This document shows positions 52,186 to 61,973 of a stretch of DNA of 64,000 bases, piece after piece. Position 1 is the stretch's first letter. Each line of letters begins with the position of its first letter. Source of the DNA: Pseudomonas moraviensis (GTDB lineage Bacteria; Pseudomonadota; Gammaproteobacteria; Pseudomonadales; Pseudomonadaceae); assembly GCF_900105805.1 (NCBI RefSeq), contig NZ_LT629788.1:5440501-5504500 (forward strand). The letters are read 5' to 3'. Below the pieces are notes generated by a model. That model made no database searches, was not told where the DNA came from, and was given only the letters and a program-made list of their open reading frames with translations. A program made the translations under genes and the position numbers.

Positions 52186-53156
52186 TGAGCCAGCTCCCTC
52201 CAGCGATATTTCTGATGGGCCCGACCGCTGCGGGCAAGACCGATCTGGCCATCGAGCTGACCAAGGTGCTGCCGTGCGTATTGATCAGCGTCGATTCGGC
52301 GCTGGTCTACCGCGGCATGGACATCGGCACCGCCAAGCCTTCGAAAGAGCTGCTGGCCCAATACCCGCACCGGCTGATCGATATCCTCGACCCCGCTGAG
52401 GCGTATTCCGCTGCCGATTTCCGCCGCGACGCCCTGCAAGCCATGGCAGAGATCACCGCGCGGGGAAAGATCCCGCTACTGGTCGGCGGTACCATGCTCT
52501 ATTACAAGGCTCTGGTCGAAGGTCTGGCCGACATGCCGGCGGCCGATCCCGAGGTGCGCGCGCAGATCGAGGAAGAAGCTGCACGTCTGGGCTGGCAAGC
52601 GCTGCACGATCAGTTGGCGCAAATCGATCCGGTGTCGGCGGCGCGGATTCATCCAAATGATCCGCAGCGCTTGAGTCGGGCGCTTGAAGTCTATCGAGTC
52701 AGCGGGCAGAGCATGACCACCCTGCGTGAGCAACAATCTGCGCAAAGTACTGAAGCAGCCGCTTCGGGACGCCAACAATTGCCCTATACTGTCGCGAACC
52801 TGGCCATTGCTCCGGCGAATCGTCAGGTTCTGCACCAGCGAATTGAACAAAGATTCACAAATATGTTGGAACAGGGATTCATCGACGAGGTCGTAGCCCT
52901 GCGTAAAAGAAGTGACCTGCATGCCGGGTTGCCGTCTATACGTGCGGTAGGCTACCGCCAAGTCTGGGATTATCTGGACGGCAAGCTGACATTGGCCCAG
53001 ATGCAGGAGCGCGGCATCATCGCCACGCGCCAATTGGCCAAGCGCCAGTTTACCTGGCTGCGCAGCTGGGACGATTTACACTGGCTGGACAGTCTTGATT
53101 GCGACAATCTGCCACGCGCCTTGAAATACCTCGGGACCATCTCCATATTGAGCTGA
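52185..53156 (+). CDS. miaA: tRNA dimethylallyltransferase
   Basis: A 323-residue enzyme that attaches the dimethylallyl group to A37 of tRNAs reading UNN codons. The P-loop MGPTAAGKTDLAIEL is at the N-terminus, followed by SVDSALVYRGMDIGTAKPS, PLLVGGTMLYYKALVEGLAD and the C-terminal AVGYRQVWDYLDG. It starts on the last base of the mutL stop codon and precedes hfq, as in many Gammaproteobacteria. Confidence 0.97.
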   Translation: MSQLPPAIFLMGPTAAGKTDLAIELTKVLPCVLISVDSALVYRGMDIGTAKPSKELLAQYPHRLIDILDPAEAYSAADFRRDALQAMAEITARGKIPLLVGGTMLYYKALVEGLADMPAADPEVRAQIEEEAARLGWQALHDQLAQIDPVSAARIHPNDPQRLSRALEVYRVSGQSMTTLREQQSAQSTEAAASGRQQLPYTVANLAIAPANRQVLHQRIEQRFTNMLEQGFIDEVVALRKRSDLHAGLPSIRAVGYRQVWDYLDGKLTLAQMQERGIIATRQLAKRQFTWLRSWDDLHWLDSLDCDNLPRALKYLGTISILS

Positions 53157-53251
53157 GTCCTTGCAATTGCCGTCTATCCTTGGGGGTGTGACGGCCGAAG
53201 CCATCTGAATTTACCTGTTTTTATTATTGAATCCTTAAAGGAGTGCGGCAC

Positions 53252-53518
53252 ATGTCAAAAGGGCATTCGCTACAAGACCCTTACCTGAACACTTTACGTA
53301 AAGAGAAAGTCGGGGTTTCCATCTACCTGGTCAACGGTATCAAGCTGCAAGGAACGATCGAGTCGTTCGACCAGTTCGTGATCCTGCTGAAAAACACCGT
53401 CAGCCAGATGGTCTACAAACACGCTATCTCGACCGTCGTGCCGGTTCGTCCAATTCGTCTGCCTAGCGCAACCGAAAACGAACAGGGCGATGCCGATGCA
53501 GCGCCGGGTAACGCCTGA
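53252..53518 (+). CDS. hfq: RNA chaperone Hfq
   Basis: An 88-residue Sm-like hexameric protein that pairs sRNAs with mRNAs. The start at 53252 (MSKGHSLQDPYLNTLRKEKV) has AAAGGAG upstream. Sm1 and Sm2 motifs are seen in VSIYLVNGIKLQGTIESFDQ and MVYKHAISTVVP. The C-terminal tail is short and acidic. It lies 95 nt after miaA and 12 nt before hflX. Confidence 0.98.
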   Translation: MSKGHSLQDPYLNTLRKEKVGVSIYLVNGIKLQGTIESFDQFVILLKNTVSQMVYKHAISTVVPVRPIRLPSATENEQGDADAAPGNA

Positions 53519-53530
53519 TAGGAGTCTCCT

Positions 53531-54832
53531 TTGTTCTTTGAGCGCCACGGTGGTGGTGAGCGAGTCATCCTCGTTCACTTGGATGGACAGGACCCTGAGG
53601 CGCGCGAAGATCCGCAGGAGTTTCAGGAGTTGGCAAATTCGGCTGGCGCCGAGACCGTTGCGTTTTTTAACGTGCCGCGTCATCGGCCAACCGCCAAATA
53701 TCTGATCGGCAGCGGCAAGGTCGAGGAACTGCGCGACCTGGTCAAGGCTGAAGAAGCCGATCTGGTGATTTTCAATCACATCCTCACGCCCAGTCAGGAA
53801 CGCAACCTCGAACGTGTTTTCGAGTGTCGCGTGATCGACCGCACCGGGCTGATTCTCGATATTTTCGCTCAACGCGCACGTACCCATGAGGGCAAGCTGC
53901 AGGTCGAACTGGCCCAGCTTGACCACATGAGCACGCGACTGGTTCGCGGCTGGACTCACCTTGAACGTCAGGGTGGCGGCATCGGTATGCGCGGCCCCGG
54001 TGAAACCCAGCTGGAAACCGACCGCCGTCTGTTGCGGGTCCGTCTGCGCCAGATCAAGGGGCGGCTGGAGAAGGTGCGCAGTCAGCGCGAGCAGTCGCGC
54101 CGTGGCCGATCCCGTGCGGACATTCCTACCGTGTCGCTGGTGGGCTACACCAACGCCGGCAAATCGACACTCTTCAACAACGTGACGAAATCCGACGTGT
54201 ACGCGGCCGATCAACTGTTCGCCACACTTGACCCGACCCTGCGCCGCCTGGAACTTGACGACCTCGGTCCGATTGTCCTGGCCGACACCGTGGGCTTCAT
54301 TCGTCACCTGCCGCACAAGCTGGTCGAGGCATTTCGGTCTACGCTCGAAGAGTCGAGCAATTCCGACCTGTTGTTGCACGTGATCGATGCGGCCGAACCG
54401 GATCGCATGTTGCAGATCGAGCAGGTGATGGTGGTGCTGGGCGAGATTGGCGCTCAGGACTTGCCGATCCTGGAGGTCTATAACAAACTCGATTTGCTTG
54501 AAGGCGTCGAGCCGCAGATCCAGCGCGATGCCGATGGCAAGCCGCAACGGGTCTGGCTGTCGGCGCGTGATGGCAGTGGTCTGGAGTTGCTCGAACAAGC
54601 GATCGCCGAGTTGCTCGGCAGTGACCTGTTCGTGGGGACCTTGCGCCTGCCGCAACGATTCGCTCGACTGCGTGCGCAGTTCTTCGAACTCGGAGCGGTG
54701 CAGAAAGAAGAATACGATGAAGAAGGTGTCAGCCTGCTGGCCGTTCGTTTGCCCCGGATCGAGCTGAATCGATTGGTAAGCCGCGAAGGATTGCAGCCGA
54801 TGGAATTCATCGAGCAACACACTTTGCAATAA
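53531..54832 (+). CDS. hflX: Ribosome-splitting GTPase HflX
   Basis: A 433-residue GTPase acting on stalled 70S ribosomes. The N-terminal HflX domain (VERQGGGIGMRGPGETQLET-like GGIGMRGPGETQLETDRR) is followed by the G domain with VGYTNAGKSTLFNNV (G1), DTVGFIRHLPHKLVEAF (G3) and YNKLDLLEG (G4). The start is a TTG at 53531 with TAGGAGTCTCC upstream, giving FFERHGGGERVILVH. It follows hfq directly and precedes hflKC. Confidence 0.95.
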   Translation: MFFERHGGGERVILVHLDGQDPEAREDPQEFQELANSAGAETVAFFNVPRHRPTAKYLIGSGKVEELRDLVKAEEADLVIFNHILTPSQERNLERVFECRVIDRTGLILDIFAQRARTHEGKLQVELAQLDHMSTRLVRGWTHLERQGGGIGMRGPGETQLETDRRLLRVRLRQIKGRLEKVRSQREQSRRGRSRADIPTVSLVGYTNAGKSTLFNNVTKSDVYAADQLFATLDPTLRRLELDDLGPIVLADTVGFIRHLPHKLVEAFRSTLEESSNSDLLLHVIDAAEPDRMLQIEQVMVVLGEIGAQDLPILEVYNKLDLLEGVEPQIQRDADGKPQRVWLSARDGSGLELLEQAIAELLGSDLFVGTLRLPQRFARLRAQFFELGAVQKEEYDEEGVSLLAVRLPRIELNRLVSREGLQPMEFIEQHTLQ

Positions 54833-54928
54833 AAGCCTGAAAAAGCGGTTGTGCCGCGACGGCAGGCATTCTGTAGCATTGGTCGGCGCGCCGTGGGTGC
54901 GTCTTTGCTTTATCAGATGGAGAGCGCT

Positions 54929-56095
54929 ATGGCTTGGAATGAGCCGGGTGGCAACTCGAATAATCAGGATCCCTGGGGTGGCAAGCGCCGCAATAACGGC
55001 GACCGCAAGGGACCACCGGATCTCGACGAGGCCTTCCGAAAGCTGCAGGAAAGCCTGAACGGGTTGTTCGGTGGTGGTAAGAAACGCGGTGATGACGGCG
55101 GCGGTTCCGGCAGGAGCAGTGGCGGCTTCGGCGGTCTGCTCGGCATCGGCCTGGTCGTGCTGGCGGCCGTCTGGCTGTACAGCGCGGTTTACGTGGTGGA
55201 CGAGCAGGAGCAGGCCGTGGTGCTGCGCTTCGGCAAGTACTACGAGACTGTCGGCCCGGGCCTGAACATCTACTTCCCGCCGATCGACAAGAAGTACATG
55301 GAGAACGTGACGCGTGAGCGTGCGTACACCAAGCAGGGCCAGATGCTGACCGAAGACGAGAACATCGTCGAAGTGCCACTGACCGTGCAGTACAAGATCA
55401 GCAACCTGCAGGACTTCGTGCTGAACGTCGATCAGCCGGAAATCAGCCTGCAGCACGCGACCGAAAGTGCACTGCGTCACGTGGTCGGTTCCACCGCCAT
55501 GGACCAGGTGCTGACCGAAGGCCGTGAATTGATGGCGAGCGAAATCAAGGAGCGTCTGCAACGTTTCCTCGATACCTATCGCACCGGTATCACTGTCACC
55601 CAGGTCAACGTACAGAGCGCAGCGGCACCGCGTGAAGTGCAGGAAGCCTTCGATGACGTGATCCGCGCCCGTGAAGACGAGCAGCGCTCGCGTAACCAGG
55701 CCGAAACCTACGCCAACGGCGTGGTGCCGGAAGCCCGTGGTCAGGCCCAGCGCATCATCGAGGATGCCAACGGTTACCGCGACGAGACCATCTCGCGCGC
55801 CAAGGGTGAGGCCGATCGCTTCACCAAGCTGGTCGCCGAGTATCGCAAGGCTCCTGAAGTCACCCGCGAGCGTCTGTACCTGGACACCATGCAGGAAGTC
55901 TTCAGCAATACCAGCAAGGTCCTCGTGACCGGCAACAAGAACGGCCAGAGCAATCTGCTCTACCTGCCGTTGGACAAGATGATCCAGAACAGTTCGGGTA
56001 ATGCACCGGTGACCGGTTCGGCCGCCAGCAACAACACGGACGTCACGCCGCATGTCACTGACGTGCCGCAGACGCGTACAAGGGAGACCCGCTGA
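54929..56095 (+). CDS. hflK: FtsH modulator HflK
   Basis: A 388-residue SPFH/prohibitin-family protein that with HflC forms the cage around FtsH in the inner membrane. The start at 54929 (MAWNEPGGNSNNQDPWGG) has GGAGAG upstream. The Gly-rich cytoplasmic N-terminus precedes the membrane helix LLGIGLVVLAAVWLYSAVYV, then the SPFH domain (DEQEQAVVLRFGKYYETVGP) and a long helical part (EDEQRSRNQAETYANGVVPE). Its stop overlaps hflC (TGATG). Confidence 0.97.
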   Translation: MAWNEPGGNSNNQDPWGGKRRNNGDRKGPPDLDEAFRKLQESLNGLFGGGKKRGDDGGGSGRSSGGFGGLLGIGLVVLAAVWLYSAVYVVDEQEQAVVLRFGKYYETVGPGLNIYFPPIDKKYMENVTRERAYTKQGQMLTEDENIVEVPLTVQYKISNLQDFVLNVDQPEISLQHATESALRHVVGSTAMDQVLTEGRELMASEIKERLQRFLDTYRTGITVTQVNVQSAAAPREVQEAFDDVIRAREDEQRSRNQAETYANGVVPEARGQAQRIIEDANGYRDETISRAKGEADRFTKLVAEYRKAPEVTRERLYLDTMQEVFSNTSKVLVTGNKNGQSNLLYLPLDKMIQNSSGNAPVTGSAASNNTDVTPHVTDVPQTRTRETR

Positions 56096-56964
56096 TGAGC
56101 AATAAATCGCTGATCGCCCTGATCGTTGGCGTTGTCGTGGTACTGGTGGGCTGGAATTGCTTCTACATCGTCGCTCAGACCGAGCGCGCGGTGCTGCTGC
56201 AATTCGGTCGTGTGGTTCAGGCCGATGTCCAGCCGGGTCTGCATGTGAAGGTGCCTTACGTCAACCAGGTGCGCAAATTCGACGCGCGCCTGCTGACGCT
56301 GGATGCACCGACGCAACGCTTCCTGACCCTGGAAAAGAAAGCCGTGATGGTCGATGCCTACGCCAAGTGGCGGGTGAAAGATGCCGAGCGCTTCTACACC
56401 GCGACTTCGGGTCTGAAGCAGATCGCCGACGAGCGTCTGTCCCGTCGTCTGGAATCCGGTCTGCGTGACCAGTTCGGCAAGCGCACCCTGCACGAAGTGG
56501 TGTCGGGTGAGCGTGATGCGCTGATGGCTGACATCACTGCATCGCTGAACAAGATGGCGGAAAAAGAGCTGGGTATCGAAGTGGTCGATGTGCGGGTCAA
56601 GGCCATCGATCTGCCGAAAGAAGTGAACCGCAGCGTGTTCGAGCGCATGAGCACCGAGCGTGAGCGTGAAGCTCGCGAGCACCGCGCCAAGGGTAACGAG
56701 CTGGCCGAAGGCATCCGTGCCGACGCCGATCGTCAACGCCGCGTGTTGCTGGCCGAAGCCTATCGTGAATCCGAAGAGGTTCGCGGTGACGGTGATGCCC
56801 AGGCTGCAGCGATCTACTCCAAGGCCTACGGTCAGGATCAGGAGTTCTACGGTTTCTACCGCAGCCTGCGTGCCTACCGTGAAAGCTTCGCGAACAAATC
56901 CGACGTCCTGGTCCTCGACCCAAGCAGCGACTTCTTCCGTTACCTGGAAAAAGCCAAGCCTTGA
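56095..56964 (+). CDS. hflC: FtsH modulator HflC
   Basis: A 289-residue partner of HflK. The N-terminal helix (LIALIVGVVVVLVGWNCFYI) is followed by the SPFH domain (QTERAVLLQFGRVVQADVQP, AKWRVKDAERFYTA) and the helical segment STEREREAREHRAKGNELAE. The C-terminus (SDVLVLDPSSDFFRYLEKAK) is typical. It is translationally coupled to hflK. Confidence 0.97.
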   Translation: MSNKSLIALIVGVVVVLVGWNCFYIVAQTERAVLLQFGRVVQADVQPGLHVKVPYVNQVRKFDARLLTLDAPTQRFLTLEKKAVMVDAYAKWRVKDAERFYTATSGLKQIADERLSRRLESGLRDQFGKRTLHEVVSGERDALMADITASLNKMAEKELGIEVVDVRVKAIDLPKEVNRSVFERMSTEREREAREHRAKGNELAEGIRADADRQRRVLLAEAYRESEEVRGDGDAQAAAIYSKAYGQDQEFYGFYRSLRAYRESFANKSDVLVLDPSSDFFRYLEKAKP

Positions 56965-57276
56965 CACGACGTTGACCTGAATCATTCCGCCCGGCGGCTA
57001 AAACCTCGGGCGGGGTGATCCTTTCGGAAAACGTGTGTATGATGCGGCAGCCGGGAAATTCCCGGCTTTTTTGCGTCTGCATGTTTGATTGCTGTTTTTG
57101 TTGCAGGCGTCGGGTTGAACGGCCCGAGCGTTTTTCGAGGAAAGTGATGGGCGAAGCCGGTAACAGGCCTTTCGCTGCGTCGTTCATGCGCGTGCGTTTT
57201 GAACGCCCCGGTCATTTTCTGCTTCACTCAAGGCTCGCCCTCGTGCTGGCCGCCCGGATCAAAGGGGAATGGCGTA
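56965..57276 (+). other. Gap between hflC and hisZ
   Basis: These 312 nt hold a terminator (57049-57072) but no convincing gene. In P. aeruginosa I recall a short DUF2065 membrane protein gene in this place; no frame here shows its hydrophobic pattern. AAAGGGGA at 57261-57268 is the hisZ ribosome binding site. Confidence 0.6.
57049..57072 (+). terminator. Rho-independent terminator after hflC
   Basis: AGCCGGGAAATTCCCGGCTT followed by TTTT: a perfect 9 bp stem with a U-tract about 85 nt downstream of hflC, closing the hfq-hflX-hflKC unit. Confidence 0.9.
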
Positions 57277-58464
57277 ATGGCAACGGTAGACCGCTGGCTG
57301 CTGCCAGATGGCATCGAAGAAGTACTGCCACCGGAGGCGGCGCGCATTGAAGTCGCGCGTCGTCAGGTGTTGGATCTGTTCCAGAGCTGGGGTTACGAGT
57401 TTGTCGTGACTCCCCATATCGAGTACCTGGAATCCCTGCTGACCGGCGCGGGCCAGGACCTGGATCTGCGTACCTTCAAGGTCATCGACCCGCAATCGGG
57501 CCGGCAGATGGGTTTCCGCGCCGACATCACGCCACAGGTCGCGCGTATCGATGCGCACACCCTGCGTCGCGAGGGTCCGAGCCGTCTGTGCTACGCCGGC
57601 AGCGTCCTGCACGCCCAGCCCCGTGCATTGTCGTCCTCGCGCAGCCCGATCCAGCTGGGCGCCGAGTTGTACGGCGATGCCAGCCCGAGCAGCGACGTCG
57701 AAGTCATCAGCCTGATGCTGGCCATGCTGCAACTGGCCGATGTGCCGGATGTGCACATGGACCTCGGGCATGTCGGCATCTACCGTGGTCTGGCGCGCGC
57801 CGCCGGTCTATCCGGTGAAGTCGAGCAGCAGTTGTTCGATGCCCTGCAGCGCAAGGCCATTGATGAAGTGATTACCCTGACCGAAGGTCTGCCGGCCGAT
57901 CTGTCGGGCATGCTGCGCGCCTTGGTTGATCTGTGTGGCGGCCGTGAAGTGTTGAATGCTGCGCGCGAGCGTCTGGCCAATGCGCCGGCGCCGGTTCTGG
58001 CGGCGCTGGAAGATCTGCTGGCGATCGCCGAGCGGCTTTCCGTGCGCTTCCCGCAGTTGCCGTTGTATTTCGACCTCGGCGAATTGCGCGGCTATCACTA
58101 CCACACCGGTGTGGTGTTCGCGGTGTTCGTGCCGGGCGTTGGTCAGTCCATCGCTCAGGGCGGTCGTTACGATGACATCGGCGCCGACTTCGGTCGCGCG
58201 CGTCCGGCGACTGGCTTCTCTACCGATTTGAAAACCCTGGTGACCCTGGGGCGTGCTGAGATCGAGCTACCGTCTGGCGGTATCTGGATGCCTGACAGTA
58301 CGGATGCGGCACTCTGGCAGCAGGTTTGCCAGTTGCGCAGTGAGGGTCAGCGTGTCGTTCAGGCGTTGCCTGGACAACCTTTGGCCGCCGCCCGTGATGC
58401 GGACTGCGACCGGCAATTGATTCAGCAGAACGGGCTTTGGCAAGTATCGCCACTGGCTTCTTGA
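57277..58464 (+). CDS. hisZ: ATP phosphoribosyltransferase regulatory subunit HisZ
   Basis: A 395-residue class II tRNA-synthetase-like protein needed by short-form HisG for the first step of histidine synthesis. HisS-like motifs are visible: VVTPHIEYLESLLTGAGQDL, GFRADITPQVARIDAHTLRR (motif 2 region) and YHTGVVFAVFVPGVGQSIAQ with GGRYDDIGADFGRARPATGF. The anticodon-binding domain of true HisRS is missing, and the length fits HisZ. It precedes purA by 54 nt, the usual pair in Pseudomonas. Confidence 0.95.
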   Translation: MATVDRWLLPDGIEEVLPPEAARIEVARRQVLDLFQSWGYEFVVTPHIEYLESLLTGAGQDLDLRTFKVIDPQSGRQMGFRADITPQVARIDAHTLRREGPSRLCYAGSVLHAQPRALSSSRSPIQLGAELYGDASPSSDVEVISLMLAMLQLADVPDVHMDLGHVGIYRGLARAAGLSGEVEQQLFDALQRKAIDEVITLTEGLPADLSGMLRALVDLCGGREVLNAARERLANAPAPVLAALEDLLAIAERLSVRFPQLPLYFDLGELRGYHYHTGVVFAVFVPGVGQSIAQGGRYDDIGADFGRARPATGFSTDLKTLVTLGRAEIELPSGGIWMPDSTDAALWQQVCQLRSEGQRVVQALPGQPLAAARDADCDRQLIQQNGLWQVSPLAS

Positions 58465-58518
58465 GTTTTCCTGCCGGCCATCGCCGGCACCAAGTTTGCG
58501 CGAATGAGGACAAGTGTT

Positions 58519-59808
58519 ATGGGTAAGAATGTCGTAGTCCTGGGCACCCAGTGGGGTGATGAGGGCAAAGGCAAGATCGTTGATCTGCTGACCGAACATG
58601 CTGCCGCCGTAGTGCGCTACCAGGGTGGCCACAACGCGGGTCACACGCTGGTGATCGACGGCGAGAAAACCGTTTTGCACCTGATTCCGTCGGGCGTGCT
58701 GCGCGAAGGCGTGCAATGCCTGATCGGCAACGGCGTGGTGGTTGCACCTGACGCCCTGCTGCGCGAGATCACCAAGCTGGAAGAGAAAGGCGTACCGGTG
58801 CGCGAGCGCCTGCGTATCAGCCCGTCCTGCCCGCTGATCCTGTCCTTCCACGTCGCGCTGGACCAGGCCCGTGAAAAGGCCCGTGGCGAGCTGAAGATCG
58901 GTACCACCGGTCGCGGCATCGGCCCGGCTTACGAAGATAAAGTTGCCCGTCGTGGCCTGCGTGTCGGCGACCTGCTGAACATGCCACGTTTCGAAGACAA
59001 GCTGCGTGAACTGGTGGACTACCACAACTTCATGCTGGTCGGTTACTACAAAGAGCCAGCCATCGAGTTCGAAAAGACCCTGGCCGAGTGCAAGGAATAC
59101 GCTGAGCTGCTCAAGCCGCTGATGCTCGACGTGACCGCCGAGCTGCACGACCTGCGTCGTGCCGGCAAGGACATCATGTTCGAAGGCGCGCAAGGTTCGT
59201 TGCTCGACATCGACCACGGCACCTACCCGTACGTGACCAGTTCCAACACCACCGCTGGTGGCGTAGCGACCGGTTCGGGCGTTGGTCCGATGTTCCTCGA
59301 CTACATACTGGGCATCACCAAGGCTTACACCACCCGCGTCGGCTCCGGCCCGTTCCCGACCGAGCTGTTCGATGACGTCGGCGCGCACCTGGCCAAGCAA
59401 GGCCACGAGTTCGGCGCCACCACTGGCCGCGCCCGTCGTTGCGGCTGGTTCGACGCCGTCATCCTGCGTCGCGCTATCGATGTGAACAGCATCTCGGGTA
59501 TCTGCCTGACCAAGCTGGATGTGCTCGACGGTCTGGAAACCATCAACATCTGCGTCGGCTACAAGGATGCCGAAGGCAATGCCGTTGCCCCGACCGATGC
59601 GGACAGCTACGTAGGCCTGCAGCCTGTGTACGAAGAAGTGCCGGGCTGGAGCGAATCGACCGTGGGTGCCAAGACCCTGGAAGAGCTGCCGGCCAATGCT
59701 CGCGCTTACATCAAACGCGTTGAAGAGTTGATCGGCGCGCCGATCGACATTATTTCGACGGGTCCGGACCGCAACGAAACCATCGTCCTGCGTCATCCGT
59801 TTGCCTGA
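58519..59808 (+). CDS. purA: Adenylosuccinate synthetase
   Basis: A 429-residue GTP-dependent enzyme joining IMP and aspartate in AMP synthesis. The N-terminal VLGTQWGDEGKGKIVDLL contains the catalytic Asp and phosphate loop; GGHNAGHTLVIDGEK, GTTGRGIGPAYEDKVAR and EGAQGSLLDIDHGTYPYVTS follow. The start at 58519 has GAGGACA upstream; an in-frame ATG 15 nt earlier is less likely. Confidence 0.98.
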   Translation: MGKNVVVLGTQWGDEGKGKIVDLLTEHAAAVVRYQGGHNAGHTLVIDGEKTVLHLIPSGVLREGVQCLIGNGVVVAPDALLREITKLEEKGVPVRERLRISPSCPLILSFHVALDQAREKARGELKIGTTGRGIGPAYEDKVARRGLRVGDLLNMPRFEDKLRELVDYHNFMLVGYYKEPAIEFEKTLAECKEYAELLKPLMLDVTAELHDLRRAGKDIMFEGAQGSLLDIDHGTYPYVTSSNTTAGGVATGSGVGPMFLDYILGITKAYTTRVGSGPFPTELFDDVGAHLAKQGHEFGATTGRARRCGWFDAVILRRAIDVNSISGICLTKLDVLDGLETINICVGYKDAEGNAVAPTDADSYVGLQPVYEEVPGWSESTVGAKTLEELPANARAYIKRVEELIGAPIDIISTGPDRNETIVLRHPFA

Positions 59809-59824
59809 TAAGTCGTTGATGCGA

Positions 59825-59859
59825 AAAACAAAGGCCCCTTAATCGGGGCCTTTGTCGTT
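59825..59859 (+). terminator. Rho-independent terminator after purA
   Basis: AAAACAAAGGCCCC TTAAT GGGGCCTTTGTCGTTT: a strong hairpin (AAAGGCCCC/GGGGCCTTT) 16 nt beyond purA. Confidence 0.92.
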
Positions 59860-59947
59860 TATGCCTGTTGGACGGCATGACCTTTGCTGTGAATCTGTCT
59901 ACAAGAGTGCCATCAAATTAATGGCGTCAGAAGTAGAGGGATTTAAA

Positions 59948-61882
59948 GTGTCAGCCGTTCTCTCACTGTTACAAAGCCGTTTGCTGCGGCCGGTGTTCGT
60001 TACCCTTGGTATCGCCCTTTTGGTGCAGGTGCTGGTCGCAGTCGCCCTGACGCGGAGCACGGTCACGGCGCTGGAAGCCGATCTGGCCGTGCGCCTGGGT
60101 GCCGACAGTCAAAAGCTCTCCGGTGAACTGGAGCAGGCCGGGCGTGAAGTGACCTCGAGTCTTGATGCGTTATCGGCCAGCACTCGTCAGCGCCTGACCG
60201 CCGGTTTGTCTGCCCGCCTCAAAGAAGAGCAGGCGCAACTACGGGCGACCCTCGAAAAGGATCTCAAGGATTCGGCCAACGACATGGCGCAGTTGCTTGC
60301 ATCCGTAGCGCCGCGTGCCATGTGGGACAGCGACGTACCGACGCTGTCGGAGTTCGCCCGCCGTGCCCAGCGCAACCCCAACGTGCTGTTCGTGGTGTAC
60401 GACGACGCCACCGGCCAACATCTGACTCGTTATCTCAATCGCGAAAACCCGATCAACAAGGCCTTGCTGGAAAAAGGCCAGGGCGAGCGTGCGCTGGACA
60501 AAGTGCTGGATGCGGCGAAGAACGACCCCTCGGTCTACTACCTCGAAGCCTCGATCAATCCCAACGGCGTGGAAATCGGCAAGGTGCTGATGGGTGTTTC
60601 CACGGCGTCGGTGGAAACCGATCTGGCCGAGCTCGACAAGCGTTTCCTTGCGCTGATTGCCAGCAGCGATCAACTGGTCGGCGACAGCCTCAAAGGCGCT
60701 GCCGCGGACAGCGCCAAGGCTATGCAGGCACGCCTGCAATCGGCACAGGCCACCGCTGGCGAAATGAAAGCCAACACCGCACAGACCGTTCAAGAGGCGG
60801 CTGCGACATTACGCTGGCGTATCGGCCTCGGCCTGGCGCTGGTCGGTTGCGGCGTGCTGCTGTTGCTGGCGGTGGTGCTGGGTCATCGGGTGGTCAATCG
60901 CCTGAAAATGCTCAACGCGGCGATGGATGATCTGGCGGCAGGCGAGGGCGATCTCACCAAGCGTGTGCAGATCAACAGCAAGGATGAGATTGGCGACATG
61001 GCATCGGCGGTCAATCGCTTCGTCGACAAGTTGCAGCCGATCGTGCGCGAGGCGGGCGACGTCGCTCAGCGCACCGGCGTGGAAATCGGTGCGATGACCT
61101 TGCGCAATGCCGGCGCCGATGCGGCTGCCGGGATGCAGCGCGATGAGGTCGCAGAAAGCCTGCGCGCTCTGTCGCAAATGGCCGACGAGGCGCAGTCGGA
61201 AAGTCAGGCGATGCAGGCGGCGTTAAAGCAGGTTGTCGACATTCGCCAGGCCACTGATGAGAACACTCGTACTTCCGCCAAAGTCGGCAGCCTGATTGAG
61301 GCATTGGCAGGGCAGGTCGATACCGGAGCGAAAGTCATCGAGCGGCTGGCGCAGCAGAGCGAGCAGATTGAGGTGGTGCTGACGGTGATTCACGGCATCG
61401 CCGAACAGACCAACCTACTGGCATTGAACGCTGCGATCGAGGCGGCGCGGGCCGGTGAAACCGGGCGTGGGTTTGCCGTGGTGGCGGATGAAGTGCGTGC
61501 CCTGGCGAGCAAGACGCAAAGCTCCACCGGCGATATTCAGGCGCACATCGTCGCTCTGCAGCAGGGCGCGCGTGAAGCGGTCGAAGCGATTGGCCAGGCC
61601 GGACGGCAGGCCAGCGAAGGTTTGCTGGTATTGCGCGACAGTGCGCGGTTGCAGCAGTCGGTGCAGGCTTCGGTTGAGCAGGTGCATGCGGCGATCGGTC
61701 TGGCGACGCAAGCGGCAGCGCATCAGGCGCAGGGCGCGCAGGCAGTGCGGGGGCGTGTCGAGACGATCCATGCACAGGCCGAAAAAGCGGCGCAGGCAGT
61801 GGTGGAAACCACGGCCAGTGGCAAGGTGCTGGATGGTCTGGCGGCGCAGCTGAAAGCCAGTCTGGGGCAGTTCCGCGCTTGA
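59948..61882 (+). CDS. Methyl-accepting chemotaxis protein
   Basis: A 644-residue transmembrane chemoreceptor. The GTG at 59948, with GAGGGAT upstream, gives SAVLSLLQSRLLRPVFVTLG, so the first helix begins near residue 10. A periplasmic sensor of about 270 residues (with FVVYDDATGQHLTRYLNREN, a Cache-like pattern) is followed by a second helix (LGLALVGCGVLLLLAVVLG), a HAMP (LAAGEGDLTKRVQINSKDEI) and the signalling domain with hairpin tip IAEQTNLLALNAAIEAARAG. The ligand is unknown. No che genes are nearby. It could start instead at ATG 59921. Confidence 0.93.
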   Translation: MSAVLSLLQSRLLRPVFVTLGIALLVQVLVAVALTRSTVTALEADLAVRLGADSQKLSGELEQAGREVTSSLDALSASTRQRLTAGLSARLKEEQAQLRATLEKDLKDSANDMAQLLASVAPRAMWDSDVPTLSEFARRAQRNPNVLFVVYDDATGQHLTRYLNRENPINKALLEKGQGERALDKVLDAAKNDPSVYYLEASINPNGVEIGKVLMGVSTASVETDLAELDKRFLALIASSDQLVGDSLKGAAADSAKAMQARLQSAQATAGEMKANTAQTVQEAAATLRWRIGLGLALVGCGVLLLLAVVLGHRVVNRLKMLNAAMDDLAAGEGDLTKRVQINSKDEIGDMASAVNRFVDKLQPIVREAGDVAQRTGVEIGAMTLRNAGADAAAGMQRDEVAESLRALSQMADEAQSESQAMQAALKQVVDIRQATDENTRTSAKVGSLIEALAGQVDTGAKVIERLAQQSEQIEVVLTVIHGIAEQTNLLALNAAIEAARAGETGRGFAVVADEVRALASKTQSSTGDIQAHIVALQQGAREAVEAIGQAGRQASEGLLVLRDSARLQQSVQASVEQVHAAIGLATQAAAHQAQGAQAVRGRVETIHAQAEKAAQAVVETTASGKVLDGLAAQLKASLGQFRA

Positions 61883-61900
61883 TGTTGGCTGTGCTGGCCG

Positions 61901-61968
61901 TATCGCGAGCAGGCTCACTCCTACATTTGGAATACGTTCCCCTATAGGAGTGAGCCTGCTCGCGATAG
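61901..61968. repeat. REP palindrome
   Basis: TATCGCGAGCAGGCTCACTC and its complement GAGTGAGCCTGCTCGCGATA, same family as 1735-1827. It lies between convergent ends of the chemoreceptor and the permease gene and may serve as a barrier to read-through. Confidence 0.92.
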
Positions 61969-61973
61969 CTGTT

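Noticed and set aside
53294..56053. A 919-codon open frame on the minus strand opposite hfq, hflX and hflK
   Set aside because: It is a shadow of well-supported genes in high-GC DNA; its translation is low in complexity and resembles no family.
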